DNA from: UBA5614 sp963667535
Lineage (GTDB): Bacteria > Cloacimonadota > Cloacimonadia > Cloacimonadales > Cloacimonadaceae
DNA length: 64,000 bases
Direction of reading: 5' to 3'
NCBI GenBank assembly: GCA_963667535.2
Contig: CAXXDU010000002.1
Coordinates: 2,542,001-2,606,000, forward strand
A model generated the notes under the pieces. The model did not search any database and had not been told where the DNA came from. It saw only the letters and a list, made by a program, of their open reading frames with translations. Of this stretch, positions 9,691-19,590 are shown piece after piece (within the stretch, counting starts at the first letter, position 1; each line of letters starts with the position of its first letter). The position numbers and the translations under genes were made by a program.

Positions 9691-10171
9691 GTGCAGCATC
9701 TTCTCTATACTCTCTTTTACCTCTTCACCATAGTGGGAAGGTTCTCTTGCTCATGACAAGTGACGAACACTGACCACTGTTTCATGATTAATTCCTGTCG
9801 TTTGACCCAAGTGTCTCTTTGCTTTGAATATTGTACCTTCTTCTTTCATTCATTATTAATCTTTCTTTTAGTGAACTTAGATTGCCCTTAAGACACCCAT
9901 ATGACACCCATATGACACCCATATGACTTTCCAATGAACATAGGCGAATCACTGGAGTATTAAAGGTGCAGCACCCACGCATATTATGCACAATCTAAGT
10001 TCACTAAAATAAAGATTAATAATGGACAAAAGATGAGGAAACTAATTAACCATTTGTTTGCGTCAGGTATATCGAATCAAACAATCCATAATTAAAACAG
10101 CAAGGAATCATGATGCCTCATTGCCTTTTCGAATGGCAACAAGGGTTCCACTGCGACAGGAAAGACGTGTG
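9691..10171. other. Intergenic region with an inverted-repeat element
   Basis: A 480-base gap between convergent operons. Apart from the 34-bp inverted repeat and its internal triple repeat (annotated separately) I see no gene, RNA or clear terminator. Confidence 0.5.
9851..10024. repeat. 174-bp element with 34-bp terminal inverted repeats
   Basis: Arms at 9851-9884 and 9991-10024 match as reverse complements at 33 of 34 positions (the ends read CATTATTAATCTTT and AAAGATTAATAATG). The 106-base centre carries three head-to-tail copies of GACACCCATAT (about 9893-9925). There is no coding capacity. This is consistent with a MITE-like element or a stable cruciform. Confidence 0.7.
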
Positions 10172-13057
10172 CTACTTCGCTGTTACAGTTGTATAGTACG
10201 TACCGGGATTATTGGGAAAGCAGACTGCAGTATTGCCGACTATCATAAACTCGGTCAGAGCGCTGGCAGAAAAGGCTGTAACTAAAGTATATTCAGTGGT
10301 TACTCCGGCATTATTCTTATGAAAGAAGCGGATATTCTGTCCTGAGTTTTCATGTGGAAAAGGTATATATAGCAAGGGGTATTCGGTTGTCAGGTATCCT
10401 GAAAGGAAGTTTGTCTGAATCTGAACATTAGCTGAACTGAGAATATTCAGTTTTGTTGCGGATAAGGCATTGGGCAAAGCGCTTAAGTCAGTCTGGTTTT
10501 CCAGTGAGATTTGAGTTCCTACAGGAGTTGCATTGGCATAGAAATAGCTTGGCAGGAAGAATTCTGCCTGATACAGAGACAAAATCATATCGCTCGCACC
10601 GGATATTACTACTTTCGAGACAGATTCATGGGGATTATTATCTGTGAAGGTGGCAAACTGACCGTTATGCGTCAGATAAAACTTATTGTAATTGCCATCA
10701 ACAGCATAGTTCCAGCCATCGGGTGTATCAGCTTGTCCATAAGGATAGATTCTATAATTGTAGTCCTGAATCAGGGCAAAGAGCAATTCGCTACGACGGG
10801 CATTGCGTTTGATATAGACTAAAGGCTGGTTAGTATCATAAAATGCTCGCGTATTGCGTCTGGAAGATGTAACTGATATATTATATGCAGGAGAAGTCTG
10901 TGTTAAGTTATACTGGCTGGAAAGGATGTTTTGAGGATCGTTGAATGCAGAGGTCAGGTTAAAGCTCAGATTCACTCCCTGATCAACAGGACTAGCGCTA
11001 CTCATCCATAGCTTTACCTGATTAAAATTGATAGACATATTCTGATACATACGAATGTCAAAGCTGCTACCCGATAGATTGGTAATATCGCCATGTACCA
11101 GTGAGCCGCCATAAGCAGGCAGACATTCTATATGATTATCTGTTTTAGTGAAATGGTCATAATCCAACGTACTGCTTTGGGTGAGATTCGTAGCTATGTA
11201 GTTGCTGTTCAGTTCAGAGAACAGCACCATATTAGCAGGATTGTAGCCATCCGGAACTACATAGTCCAGATAAAAATAAGGAGGCACTTCAGCCGTGGCT
11301 ACACCACCGGTCTTGAAATAGGCAGTAAGTGCTTTATACGGATTTTGAATCTGATAAGGATGCCCTGTCAGCCAGGGATGAGTAATCGTATTGGGTGAGA
11401 AGAAATCCAGAACCACAGAAGAGAATTCTGTTCTATGATTATTTGCTTTGGGTGTGGGATTTGCAATCATTCCATGTTTAGAAAATTTCGGAAGCTGTGG
11501 ATGGTTTTTGTTACTCTTTGACTGTGTATTGTCCCAGGCAATCTGGGCTTTATCCATTTGGAATTCCCCCATTGTTTTCAGAACAGGTATTTCAACCAAA
11601 TCATCACTAATATTCATTTGGCTGAATGTATAATCTCCTGAGCCAGTGATAGATGTATAAACAAATCCATCGGTATAAGAATAATGAGTAGCATCATAAG
11701 CAGAAGCATATGTTTTATATGTTACATAGTCTTCAGTACTACTCTCGTAAAATCTAATCCAGCGCTTATTGGTACTATATCCTGTAGGCATTGCACCCAT
11801 TTCAATCCAGGCGGAAGCAGGTAAATCATAGAGCTCAGTACCATTCTGGTAAAATCTGAGTTTGAGCCTGTTATAAGAGCCATATAGCGTATAGGGATGT
11901 CCGGAAAAGTAGTTTTGATATCCGGTTGATGGTGTAAAATCAAAATCGAGCTTGAAGCTAATCCCGCTCAGGTTAACATCCTTTAAATCAAACCAGAAAT
12001 TGTGTGCATAAACCTGCTTGAGTCCGGCATCCAGAGGAATACTGAATTCGTTCTGGCTTTCCAGAGGAGCAATCAGCATATATGTGCCGTTAATTCTGCA
12101 GGGAGCAATCAAATCATTATCAGTCATAACCCATGTTTCAGGACTTGATTCCCAGGCAAATAACTGATTGGGGGCGACCACTATCCATTGTTTGGGGAAT
12201 CGGTTGGGAAGCGCATTTTCCTGCAACTTCATTAAGGGTGCCGAAGCAGCATTACCTAAAACCTGTGATGCCTGAAAATCAATAATGGAAGAATACAAAG
12301 CAAAATCGGGAAATACCCCTTGTATCTTGCGGGTAGAGACACTATCAAGCTGGGTGACGCTATTGATGTCAATTTCTGTATGATCAACCGTTACAGGTAA
12401 AAAGAAAGATACTCTATCCTGAGTGCCTGTCATCCAGACATAGTGATTTCCTGTATCAGCAGTAAAAGAAACCGAACCGGTCATACTACTTATCGAATAC
12501 AATTGATTACTGCCTGTACCAAAAGGATGAAAGGATATGCGTTCTTTGGCATACTGAGCAGGATAAGATACTTTCCCATCCAGCCATGTGTACAGGTTCA
12601 GGCAATATATGATGGTTTGAGCAGTAAATTCATTCTTCATGTCTGTATAACAAGTAATATATGGATAGTTGTGAGCAAAGGTCAAAGCTGTATAAACACC
12701 GTTGCGTTTAATGTATAAATCCAGGGAAGGACTTATAGCTTGATCAGAGGAAACATGTAGGGAGTCGCGGTCTGTAAAGGAATCGGTTTTAAGGAAAACA
12801 ATCTCATCCCCAATCTGGATAACACTGTCTGCAATAGCCTGCTTGTTGATTAAAAGAAAGCTGTTATCTGTAGTGCTTTTTATCAGATAGTTGTCTTTAC
12901 TTGTTATACTGCTGCTCTGGACATAATCTTCGGGAGTGAGATCGGGCGGCAATAAAATATTCTCTCTCAGGTTACATGAAGCAACTGCCAGTAATGCTAT
13001 GGCGAGTAGTAATAAATAGCTTGTCTGCTTCCAACTGAATTGAACTCTTCTCATCAA
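10172..13057 (-). CDS. Large secreted lipoprotein, unknown function
   Basis: A 961-residue protein whose N-terminus is a lipoprotein signal: basic start (MMRRVQFSWK), hydrophobic core, lipobox VASC at about residues 25-28. The rest is beta-rich with many aromatic and Asn/Ser/Thr residues, consistent with a large extracytoplasmic beta-sandwich protein. No enzyme motif is recognised. It is the last gene of the seven-gene operon and overlaps the preceding gene by four bases. By analogy with other surface lipoproteins it may act at the outer membrane with the beta-barrel partner just upstream; that is inference. Confidence 0.75.
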   Translation of the reverse strand: MMRRVQFSWKQTSYLLLLAIALLAVASCNLRENILLPPDLTPEDYVQSSSITSKDNYLIKSTTDNSFLLINKQAIADSVIQIGDEIVFLKTDSFTDRDSLHVSSDQAISPSLDLYIKRNGVYTALTFAHNYPYITCYTDMKNEFTAQTIIYCLNLYTWLDGKVSYPAQYAKERISFHPFGTGSNQLYSISSMTGSVSFTADTGNHYVWMTGTQDRVSFFLPVTVDHTEIDINSVTQLDSVSTRKIQGVFPDFALYSSIIDFQASQVLGNAASAPLMKLQENALPNRFPKQWIVVAPNQLFAWESSPETWVMTDNDLIAPCRINGTYMLIAPLESQNEFSIPLDAGLKQVYAHNFWFDLKDVNLSGISFKLDFDFTPSTGYQNYFSGHPYTLYGSYNRLKLRFYQNGTELYDLPASAWIEMGAMPTGYSTNKRWIRFYESSTEDYVTYKTYASAYDATHYSYTDGFVYTSITGSGDYTFSQMNISDDLVEIPVLKTMGEFQMDKAQIAWDNTQSKSNKNHPQLPKFSKHGMIANPTPKANNHRTEFSSVVLDFFSPNTITHPWLTGHPYQIQNPYKALTAYFKTGGVATAEVPPYFYLDYVVPDGYNPANMVLFSELNSNYIATNLTQSSTLDYDHFTKTDNHIECLPAYGGSLVHGDITNLSGSSFDIRMYQNMSINFNQVKLWMSSASPVDQGVNLSFNLTSAFNDPQNILSSQYNLTQTSPAYNISVTSSRRNTRAFYDTNQPLVYIKRNARRSELLFALIQDYNYRIYPYGQADTPDGWNYAVDGNYNKFYLTHNGQFATFTDNNPHESVSKVVISGASDMILSLYQAEFFLPSYFYANATPVGTQISLENQTDLSALPNALSATKLNILSSANVQIQTNFLSGYLTTEYPLLYIPFPHENSGQNIRFFHKNNAGVTTEYTLVTAFSASALTEFMIVGNTAVCFPNNPGTYYTTVTAK

Positions 13058-14352
13058 TAACTCACATTCATGGCAAGGCTGCCGGTATAATGCCAGATAT
13101 CCTTTTTGTACCCCAGTTGATGATAGAAAATGATATCAACTGTTTTGGAGCAGGGTATACTAATCGTGTTGCCCAAATACCTGATATTCGTCACATTAGT
13201 ATCTACAATGAAGCCAACCGGAGATACCCACCAGTCCTGCTTTCCTTTTCCGGCTGATAAACTTACTATATATCCTCTGTTAAAGGGATAGCTAAACTTT
13301 GCATGATACGCCCACCAGGATGCATCAGCATTGAGATTTTCCACATCTCTCTGAGTACGGACAGCACCTGCGCTGATGGTCGTTTTAAGATATGTGGCAC
13401 TAAAGGCTAAATCGTTCTGATAGGCATTGAATTCAGGATATTCAGAGTAAGCAAACCTGTAGGTAGGCTGCAGCAGCAAATCACTAAACCAGTACTTTTC
13501 TGTGATGTACGTTTGGTATATATGCACCGGATAATCAGTTGTTTTACCGTTTAGTGACCAGCCTGATATGCCAACCAGAAACGGTTTGGTCTGGAATCCT
13601 ACTCCTGCTGACCAGGCATCACGAATGCGCTTACCATCAGTTTTAAATTGCTCAAATCCGGTCTGAATATTTAGCCTTTTATAATTGATGCATTGATTGG
13701 CAGATAAGGTAGTTTTCTTGTTTTCCAGGTTTGAATAGCTCAGTATAGTATTTTGGTTAAATCTTTTTAGTGATTCCATCCCAGAGGAAATCGATGATGC
13801 ATTTGATAAAACTTGTGCTTGCTGAAATGAGTTGTGAGCAAGTGAATAATCATTATAAGACAGATATATCCAACCCAAGCCTTCCAATGCTATGCTTTGC
13901 GCTAAAAGTCCATTGTCTTTCTTTGCTTGTTTGAGGCTGAGAGAATAGTATTTATGAGCAGTCATTGCATTAAATGAATTCCAATATGCAAAAGCAGTAT
14001 AGCTTAATAAGGCAGAATCCTGTGGAAAAAGCTTCAATGGAATTTTACTATTGGCAAGGGAATACTTCCAGTTTTTCAGTGTATTATAAGCCCAGAGCAT
14101 ACCCATCCAGGCTTGTAAATTAGTGCTGTCTTTCTCAGTAATAAACCTGTATTCCCTGAGTGCTAGCATTGGTTTGTTATCCAGCATATAGTTATAGCCA
14201 AGATTCAATCTTGCAGTCATGTCATCCGGATTATTGATTAAATAATCCTTTATTGAGTTAATATTTTCCTGTGATGCAGTACTTTGGGCAAAAGACAAAC
14301 TGCAGGTGAAGAGAATAAATACTATAACAAGACTATTCAAGTATTTTAGCAA
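13054..14352 (-). CDS. TPR protein with C-terminal predicted outer-membrane beta-barrel
   Basis: The frame is open to 14469, but the longer N-terminus overlaps the upstream gene heavily and has no signal sequence. A TTG at 14352 gives MLKYLNSLVIVFILF...SFAQ, a good signal peptide, so I start there (a TTG at 14340 is the alternative). The mature protein has about four TPR-like repeats (NPDDMTARLNLGYNYML and following), then from roughly base 13800 down alternating-hydrophobicity strands ending in an aromatic-rich tail (LAMNVSY, matching the terminal aromatic of outer-membrane barrels). The layout resembles YaiO-type barrels. Overlaps the upstream TPR gene by about 20 bases and the lipoprotein gene by four. 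Confidence 0.72.
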   Translation of the reverse strand: MLKYLNSLVIVFILFTCSLSFAQSTASQENINSIKDYLINNPDDMTARLNLGYNYMLDNKPMLALREYRFITEKDSTNLQAWMGMLWAYNTLKNWKYSLANSKIPLKLFPQDSALLSYTAFAYWNSFNAMTAHKYYSLSLKQAKKDNGLLAQSIALEGLGWIYLSYNDYSLAHNSFQQAQVLSNASSISSGMESLKRFNQNTILSYSNLENKKTTLSANQCINYKRLNIQTGFEQFKTDGKRIRDAWSAGVGFQTKPFLVGISGWSLNGKTTDYPVHIYQTYITEKYWFSDLLLQPTYRFAYSEYPEFNAYQNDLAFSATYLKTTISAGAVRTQRDVENLNADASWWAYHAKFSYPFNRGYIVSLSAGKGKQDWWVSPVGFIVDTNVTNIRYLGNTISIPCSKTVDIIFYHQLGYKKDIWHYTGSLAMNVSY

Positions 14353-14944
14353 AATCTTTAACCGATGGAGAAGCGGGATAGTATCTCTTGAGAAATTGAT
14401 AGTGTTTCTTAGCTTCAGTGTTATTACCATTATAATAATATGCTGCCACCAGATATCCTCTGGCTTCAAAACTGTATGGACTTACAATGAGTGCTTTGAG
14501 ATAGTAATTAATAGACTGATTATATTCTTTCTTCATGTAGGCTGCAAATCCTGCTTTAAGAAGAACGTCAGTATAGTCAGGATATGTGGTCAGGACTTCT
14601 TTGCATAAAGATATGGCATCATTCCACATTCCTAAATACAGATAGCAGTTCACAATTCCGATCTGAGCATCAACGCAGGGGCTTATCTTTAATGACTTCT
14701 GATAATAGGCTAGCGATTCGTTGTATTTACCGGATAAATACAGAAGCCAACCGATGCGTAGTTTATAAAAAGCATCAGTGGTATCCTGTATTTCAAGAGC
14801 TTTCATCTTTTCCAGAGCCAGGGGGTAGTTGTTTGCTGATTCTGCTGAATATGAAGCTGAAATCAGGTCTTTTGCTGTAGTTTGAGCAAAAAGTGATAAA
14901 CCTGATATCGCAATCAGAATAATTATAAATGTTACTTTATGCAT
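14333..14944 (-). CDS. Secreted tetratricopeptide-repeat protein
   Basis: A 203-residue protein with a signal peptide (MHKVTFIIILIAISGLSLFAQ) and four or five TPR units, for example YPLALEKMKALEIQD, YNESLAYYQKSLKISP and YNQSINYYLKALIVSP. It would sit in the periplasm as a protein-protein scaffold. Its start overlaps the end of the urea-transporter/M23 gene by 13 bases, and its stop overlaps the next TPR/barrel gene, so the genes are tightly coupled. The partner is most likely another product of the operon. Confidence 0.82.
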   Translation of the reverse strand: MHKVTFIIILIAISGLSLFAQTTAKDLISASYSAESANNYPLALEKMKALEIQDTTDAFYKLRIGWLLYLSGKYNESLAYYQKSLKISPCVDAQIGIVNCYLYLGMWNDAISLCKEVLTTYPDYTDVLLKAGFAAYMKKEYNQSINYYLKALIVSPYSFEARGYLVAAYYYNGNNTEAKKHYQFLKRYYPASPSVKDFAKILE

Positions 14945-17130
14945 TTTGTATCTCCTGTTTGATTATATTTAATCTCATCAGAGGAACTAGCTTCAAGGAC
15001 GTTTTTACCATTAATATCAAGCCTGATTTGCCTGATACCTTTCCCGGGTTCAAGTTCAATTTGTCCGCTCCAGTTTCTGATAGTTAAGCCTAATATTTTG
15101 AGTTTTGTAATTGATTTTAGATACACAATCTTGTCTTTTTCCAGCATTTGGGTAGAAGTAGTAAACCGGAAGAGAGAAAAAACAGGCGCAAGGATTAAAA
15201 ATATGTTTCTAAAGAATCCGTTTAGAACTACAGATAAACTGGGCGTGTCTTTCCATTCCAGATTTTGACTTTCCGCATAAGGCAAGCGGGATAATAAGAT
15301 AGCAAAAGCAAACAGACTATTCAGCCGTCTTCTTTGTATACTAAGTGCATTATAAACACCATTATACGTAGAGAATTCTAAAACAGTTCCTTTTGAAGAA
15401 TAAGCTCTGAAGGCACCCAGAAAATCTAAATCAATCATCCATTCTTCTTTGAATGTACCATGTTTTGTAGTAACATCAAACTTATGGCTTTGCCCGAATT
15501 GCATGTGCATCATTTCCTGCAGATTGGACGATGATAACAAGGACGAGATAAACTGTCCTTCTTTTGGTACACCGCTTCCGATGAACTCATAGTTATTGGG
15601 TCTGGTCTGGATTCTATAATTTACAATGTGACTCAGGCGTGTTTTGCTACCAGCTTCAATACCCATCTGAACCTGAAAGTGAATATGTGGACGGGGTGAA
15701 CGACCGGAATTACCGACGAATCCAATTTTATCGCCTTTTCTGACAATATCTCCCGGTTTTACAGTTACAGAATTTAGCTTCAAATGCGCATAAAATGTAT
15801 AGAGTCCATAGCCATGGGATATGGAAATATAATTACCCCAATTGTCTCTGGTATTAATGGCATCTATAGCATTATCAGCAATACCATCCTGGACTTTTAC
15901 CACTGTACCGTCTGCTGAGGCCATAACAGGTTTACCAAAGCTGTAGTAATCATTTATAGATAGCTCATTATCCAACCAGCGTTTGCCTTGTTGATCCTGA
16001 ATCTCCAGGTCCCAGGCATACGCCCATTCAAATTTGTGTGTTACAGCTCCATGGAATCCTTGTGTAACAAGCCATTCACCATTAACAGGCAGAGAAAACT
16101 GAGGAACACCTATGCGTGTGAATCTCTTCAGGCGGGTAAGATAGAATTCCAGACTCTTTTCCGGTGTGGTAACTCCCCAGTCGTTGACATACGGATGTGT
16201 GTTATAGAGTCTGAGCCGTAAAGCAAATACAAAGAATATTACTGTCAAATTAAAAGGTAAAGCAAACACAGGTGGTGAGTAGGCAGGATTGAGCTGCGGC
16301 ATTACTATGGTAATAAAAAAAGCAACTATGGCTGCAATTAGTGCGTAAAACCAAGCGCTTAATCCAGGTAAAAGAAATATTCCGCCCATTGCTACAAAAA
16401 CCAGGATAAGATTGAACCCATGATAGGATATGCCGTCAATGACATGTATATTAAACACTTTAAGTAAGATGAATGAGACGCTATAACCAATGATTGACAG
16501 GATAAATCCGATGCGTGTGCTCAGGAGCAATGCCACAGTAACTAATATGCCGGCTAATGTGTATGGCATAAACAATAAACTGCCCATGCTATGAAAATAC
16601 CCGTTAAGAAAATCAGGAAGCACCGGATCGTAATTAGTCAGAAGTGCTTTATGCTCCATCAGGGTCGAGAATATACCTTTATGTGCCAGGAAAAGCCATA
16701 GCGTGATTGCTATTAAAGAGAAAGAAAGACTCATAGATGGCAAGTGCATCCATAGATTAAGAAACCAATTCAGGATTAAATACAGGATAAAGGTGGATAC
16801 TGAGATTAACACTATTAATGCTAAATAAAGCAATGTATGCTGTGCCATCCAGTTAACAGGGATATAATATCCAAACGCTAAACACACAAGGAGACTATTA
16901 AAAGCCAGTATGCCACTTTTACTGTCCCACACATCAAAACCTGCTATGCGTGATATCAATAGTGCACTCAAAACACCCAACAAACCTGATAGACCTACAA
17001 TAGGCGAAAGCATAGTTGCTATCAGCAGTAACAATCCCAACCATCTTGATTCTGCAAAGAGAACTACAGCATAAGCATGGCTGATGGACAGAATATATGA
17101 CTTCAGACCTTTGAGAAAAGAGCTGTGCAT
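14932..17130 (-). CDS. Urea-transporter-like membrane domain fused to M23 metallopeptidase
   Basis: A 732-residue fusion. Residues about 20-310 form about ten membrane helices resembling the urea transporter (UT/Yut) family, including the paired LPFNLTVIFF-type segments. Residues about 350-500 form an M23/LytM peptidase domain: H365 and D374 in THKFEWAYAWD, H448 in YAHL and H482/H484 in HIHF are the expected zinc and catalytic residues, in the H...YAWD variant of the family. About 230 more residues of unknown, beta-rich sequence follow. M23 enzymes usually cut peptidoglycan cross-bridges or glycine-rich peptides. The UT domain may be a membrane anchor, sensor or small-molecule channel. Fourth gene of the operon, 8 bases after the decarboxylase. 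Confidence 0.8.
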   Translation of the reverse strand: MHSSFLKGLKSYILSISHAYAVVLFAESRWLGLLLLIATMLSPIVGLSGLLGVLSALLISRIAGFDVWDSKSGILAFNSLLVCLAFGYYIPVNWMAQHTLLYLALIVLISVSTFILYLILNWFLNLWMHLPSMSLSFSLIAITLWLFLAHKGIFSTLMEHKALLTNYDPVLPDFLNGYFHSMGSLLFMPYTLAGILVTVALLLSTRIGFILSIIGYSVSFILLKVFNIHVIDGISYHGFNLILVFVAMGGIFLLPGLSAWFYALIAAIVAFFITIVMPQLNPAYSPPVFALPFNLTVIFFVFALRLRLYNTHPYVNDWGVTTPEKSLEFYLTRLKRFTRIGVPQFSLPVNGEWLVTQGFHGAVTHKFEWAYAWDLEIQDQQGKRWLDNELSINDYYSFGKPVMASADGTVVKVQDGIADNAIDAINTRDNWGNYISISHGYGLYTFYAHLKLNSVTVKPGDIVRKGDKIGFVGNSGRSPRPHIHFQVQMGIEAGSKTRLSHIVNYRIQTRPNNYEFIGSGVPKEGQFISSLLSSSNLQEMMHMQFGQSHKFDVTTKHGTFKEEWMIDLDFLGAFRAYSSKGTVLEFSTYNGVYNALSIQRRRLNSLFAFAILLSRLPYAESQNLEWKDTPSLSVVLNGFFRNIFLILAPVFSLFRFTTSTQMLEKDKIVYLKSITKLKILGLTIRNWSGQIELEPGKGIRQIRLDINGKNVLEASSSDEIKYNQTGDTKCIK

Positions 17131-17138
17131 ATCTACAC

Positions 17139-18488
17139 TTATACCATTCTTAAATGTTCGGGAATTCTCTCACGTTTAATTACATCAGAGATATCTTCTT
17201 TTTCACGGATAAGTTCTGTTTTCCCTGTTTCTGAGATGAGTACTACATTGGGACGGTATTCGATAAATTGCATCCATTGCGTTACATTATATGCTCCAAC
17301 CGGTGAGACTATGACTCGATCGCCGGTATGCAAATCCGGAAACGGTACTGCAGGGCGGATGATATCAATATTCATACAAAGCGGACCATAGAAGACTGTG
17401 TTCTGATATGTTCCGGGGAAAGGTTGAGTAGGTGTTATTTTCTGTTTATACCACCAGGCAGTTATATTGGTATTTACTCCTGCATCAAGTATAACAGCTC
17501 TTTCACCTGTGGGCAGACTCTTTTTGGCTAAGACGGTTGAAATCAAAAAGCCTGATTCATCCACCAAAGCTCTGCCTGTTTCAAATGTCAGAAGAGGAGA
17601 GTGTTCCTGCACAAAAGCAGATTCATTAAAAGCATTGCCTATGGCTGTTGCATATTGGTCCATGGAAGGAGAGCCGTATTCGCCGGGAGTGTATGAAGCA
17701 TGCAAAGTGTTGTTGGAAGCAAAGCCACCACCCAAATCTATGTATTCTACAACTATACCAAATTTATCCTTTACCTGCTGAGCAAGAATCAAGAGCTTAT
17801 TTGCCGCCCAGTAATAGGCATTGGCATCGAGAATAAACGTACCGATATGGGTATGCAGACCGACGAGTTTCATTCTTTTGCCGGCAAGTAACCGTTGGAT
17901 AGCCCTGAGCGCTTCACCATTCTCATAATTGAAGCCAAAGCGTGTCCACATGGGATAGATTCCTGTATCCATATTTACACGAATAGCTACTTCTGCTATG
18001 ATGTTTAATTCTTCCGATGTCTTCTCAATCAGAAATAACTCGTCAAGATGATCAATATGTATCCTGGCTCCGTCTGTAATAGCTCTGGTAATCTCATGTT
18101 TTCTTTTGCCGGGTCCATTGAAAATGATGTTTTTACCGGCAATACCCAAACCGCGTGCTTTTTCATATTCCATTCCGGAAACAACTTCTGCTTTAGCACC
18201 TTCCTGGTGGAAGACGTTGCAGATTGCTCCCAGATAATTGGTTTTATATGACCAGGATATCTCAACCTTGGGATATTGCATCTTCATGATTTCCAACATT
18301 CTGCGGTAACGTCTGCGCATTGTAGATTCTGAAAACACAAACAGTGGTGATCCATAGCTGTCAATCAATGTACTGATGGGTACATTGTCGATTTTCTCCT
18401 GATGACTGATAACACTTTTATTGGCAAACTTATTGATAAAGCCTGCCGAGTTTCTTTCTATAGTCGGGGCTGAATATACTTTTTTCAT
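17139..18488 (-). CDS. Fold-type III PLP-dependent decarboxylase (LysA/ODC-like)
   Basis: A 449-residue member of the Orn/DAP/Arg decarboxylase group 2 family, with an alanine-racemase-like TIM barrel followed by a beta domain. The PLP lysine is K82 (SYKTNYLGA); the ring-stacking histidine is in LHTHIGT (about 212-218); DLGGGFASN binds phosphate; FETGRALVDESG and GPLCMNID match the substrate-side EPGR and GPxC motifs, with Thr for Pro in the former. True meso-DAP decarboxylase usually reads HIGSQ and GPICES, so I call this LysA-like rather than lysA. It sits three bases after the ATP-grasp gene, suggesting decarboxylation of an amino acid that is later, or already, ligated. Confidence 0.82.
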   Translation of the reverse strand: MKKVYSAPTIERNSAGFINKFANKSVISHQEKIDNVPISTLIDSYGSPLFVFSESTMRRRYRRMLEIMKMQYPKVEISWSYKTNYLGAICNVFHQEGAKAEVVSGMEYEKARGLGIAGKNIIFNGPGKRKHEITRAITDGARIHIDHLDELFLIEKTSEELNIIAEVAIRVNMDTGIYPMWTRFGFNYENGEALRAIQRLLAGKRMKLVGLHTHIGTFILDANAYYWAANKLLILAQQVKDKFGIVVEYIDLGGGFASNNTLHASYTPGEYGSPSMDQYATAIGNAFNESAFVQEHSPLLTFETGRALVDESGFLISTVLAKKSLPTGERAVILDAGVNTNITAWWYKQKITPTQPFPGTYQNTVFYGPLCMNIDIIRPAVPFPDLHTGDRVIVSPVGAYNVTQWMQFIEYRPNVVLISETGKTELIREKEDISDVIKRERIPEHLRMV

Positions 18489-18491
18489 TTT

Positions 18492-19586
18492 CTAATTCCG
18501 TTTCCTGTTTTTAGTTTTTTCTTCCAGAGACAATTCTCCTCTTGACGAGACTTCTCCCATCAGAGATATATCGGAAATAATATCTTCGGCATGACGGATA
18601 AAAAAGGTTCCTGCTTTACATGGAGGCAACTCTTCTAATGGTAATCCGAGTGATAATAATACCACTGCCGCAGGCAGGTTTTGCCCTGCACCTTCTGCAA
18701 GTCTAACCCAGGCTGGGAAGCGCGGATTAATTTCTATTAAATAGCAGATATCGTCCGTCCCTTTAATAAATTCCAGTTCAAGGGGTCCGCGCCACTTAAT
18801 CAGAGACATGACCTTTCTGGCAAATGTATCCAGAGCAGGATTACTGACTACAACTCCGCCAAAGCCTTTACCTTTATCTGTAATAACCAGCTTTCTCTGA
18901 GGAACCATACCAATGACTCCACCTGTTCCATCACCCACCATTACGATGTTAAATTCATCTCCCGGAACTATTTTTTGTATAATAATCGGCAGACCCCATT
19001 TATGCTCTATCTCATAAAAGTACTTTATCGCTTCATCAGGAGTATGTGCTTTGAATGCTTCGTAAAAGCGTCCCTTAACAATAACAGGATATTCCATTTT
19101 ACTATCCAGAGTTCTGATTTGCGATGCATCAGATAAAAGGATTGTTTCCGGAACTTCTACCCCTTTATCGGGAAAGAAACTGGCGAGCTTTGTCTTGTCT
19201 CTGAGTAAAAACTGTTCCTCATCAGGCAAGAATGTGTGTATACCCCGTTCCAGCAGTTCATCTTTCAACCGAATATAAGATATTATCTCAGAATCAAGTG
19301 TGGGTATAATCACATCAATCTTTGTTTGCTCAAGGATATAATCAATTCTGCTCAGGAATATTTCAGGTCCTGCCGAAGGATAGGGCATCTGATAAACCAA
19401 ATCAGTCAAATCGTCCACATATATGCCTGATTCCATAGAGTCATAAACAAACCCGACTATCTTACCTTTGAAACCTGCATTCCTGATACTGCGGATGACG
19501 GGTACACCGGGCTGGGGGTTATCCCCTGTCTTTAACCCTGAGACGGCAATAACAATATCAAGTCTGGATAAATCCGGATTTCCCAT
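18492..19586 (-). CDS. ATP-grasp carboxylate-amine ligase
   Basis: A 364-residue protein with a pre-ATP-grasp Rossmann-like domain (about 1-110), an ATP-grasp lid with FPVIVKG-type motif (YPVIVKGRF), and a catalytic core LELEFIKG...YLIEINPRFPAW that holds the Mg/ATP-binding E-x-N residues. It resembles carbamoyl-phosphate-synthase-type ligases that join an amine to an acylphosphate. It lies between a PqqD-like gene (4 bases) and the PLP decarboxylase (3 bases). ATP-grasp enzymes next to PqqD/RRE domains often act on peptides, but no precursor peptide gene is obvious nearby. Confidence 0.82.
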   Translation of the reverse strand: MGNPDLSRLDIVIAVSGLKTGDNPQPGVPVIRSIRNAGFKGKIVGFVYDSMESGIYVDDLTDLVYQMPYPSAGPEIFLSRIDYILEQTKIDVIIPTLDSEIISYIRLKDELLERGIHTFLPDEEQFLLRDKTKLASFFPDKGVEVPETILLSDASQIRTLDSKMEYPVIVKGRFYEAFKAHTPDEAIKYFYEIEHKWGLPIIIQKIVPGDEFNIVMVGDGTGGVIGMVPQRKLVITDKGKGFGGVVVSNPALDTFARKVMSLIKWRGPLELEFIKGTDDICYLIEINPRFPAWVRLAEGAGQNLPAAVVLLSLGLPLEELPPCKAGTFFIRHAEDIISDISLMGEVSSRGELSLEEKTKNRKRN

Positions 19587-19590
19587 CTAC

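Noticed and set aside
10058..10285. 75-codon plus-strand open frame
   Set aside because: It overlaps the 3' end of the large lipoprotein gene and the flank of the inverted-repeat element; no motif or ribosome-binding site.
17139..18488. Standard lysA (diaminopimelate decarboxylase)
   Set aside because: The HIGT and FETGR variants differ from the usual HIGSQ and EPGR motifs, and the gene is in a dedicated operon rather than a lysine pathway context.
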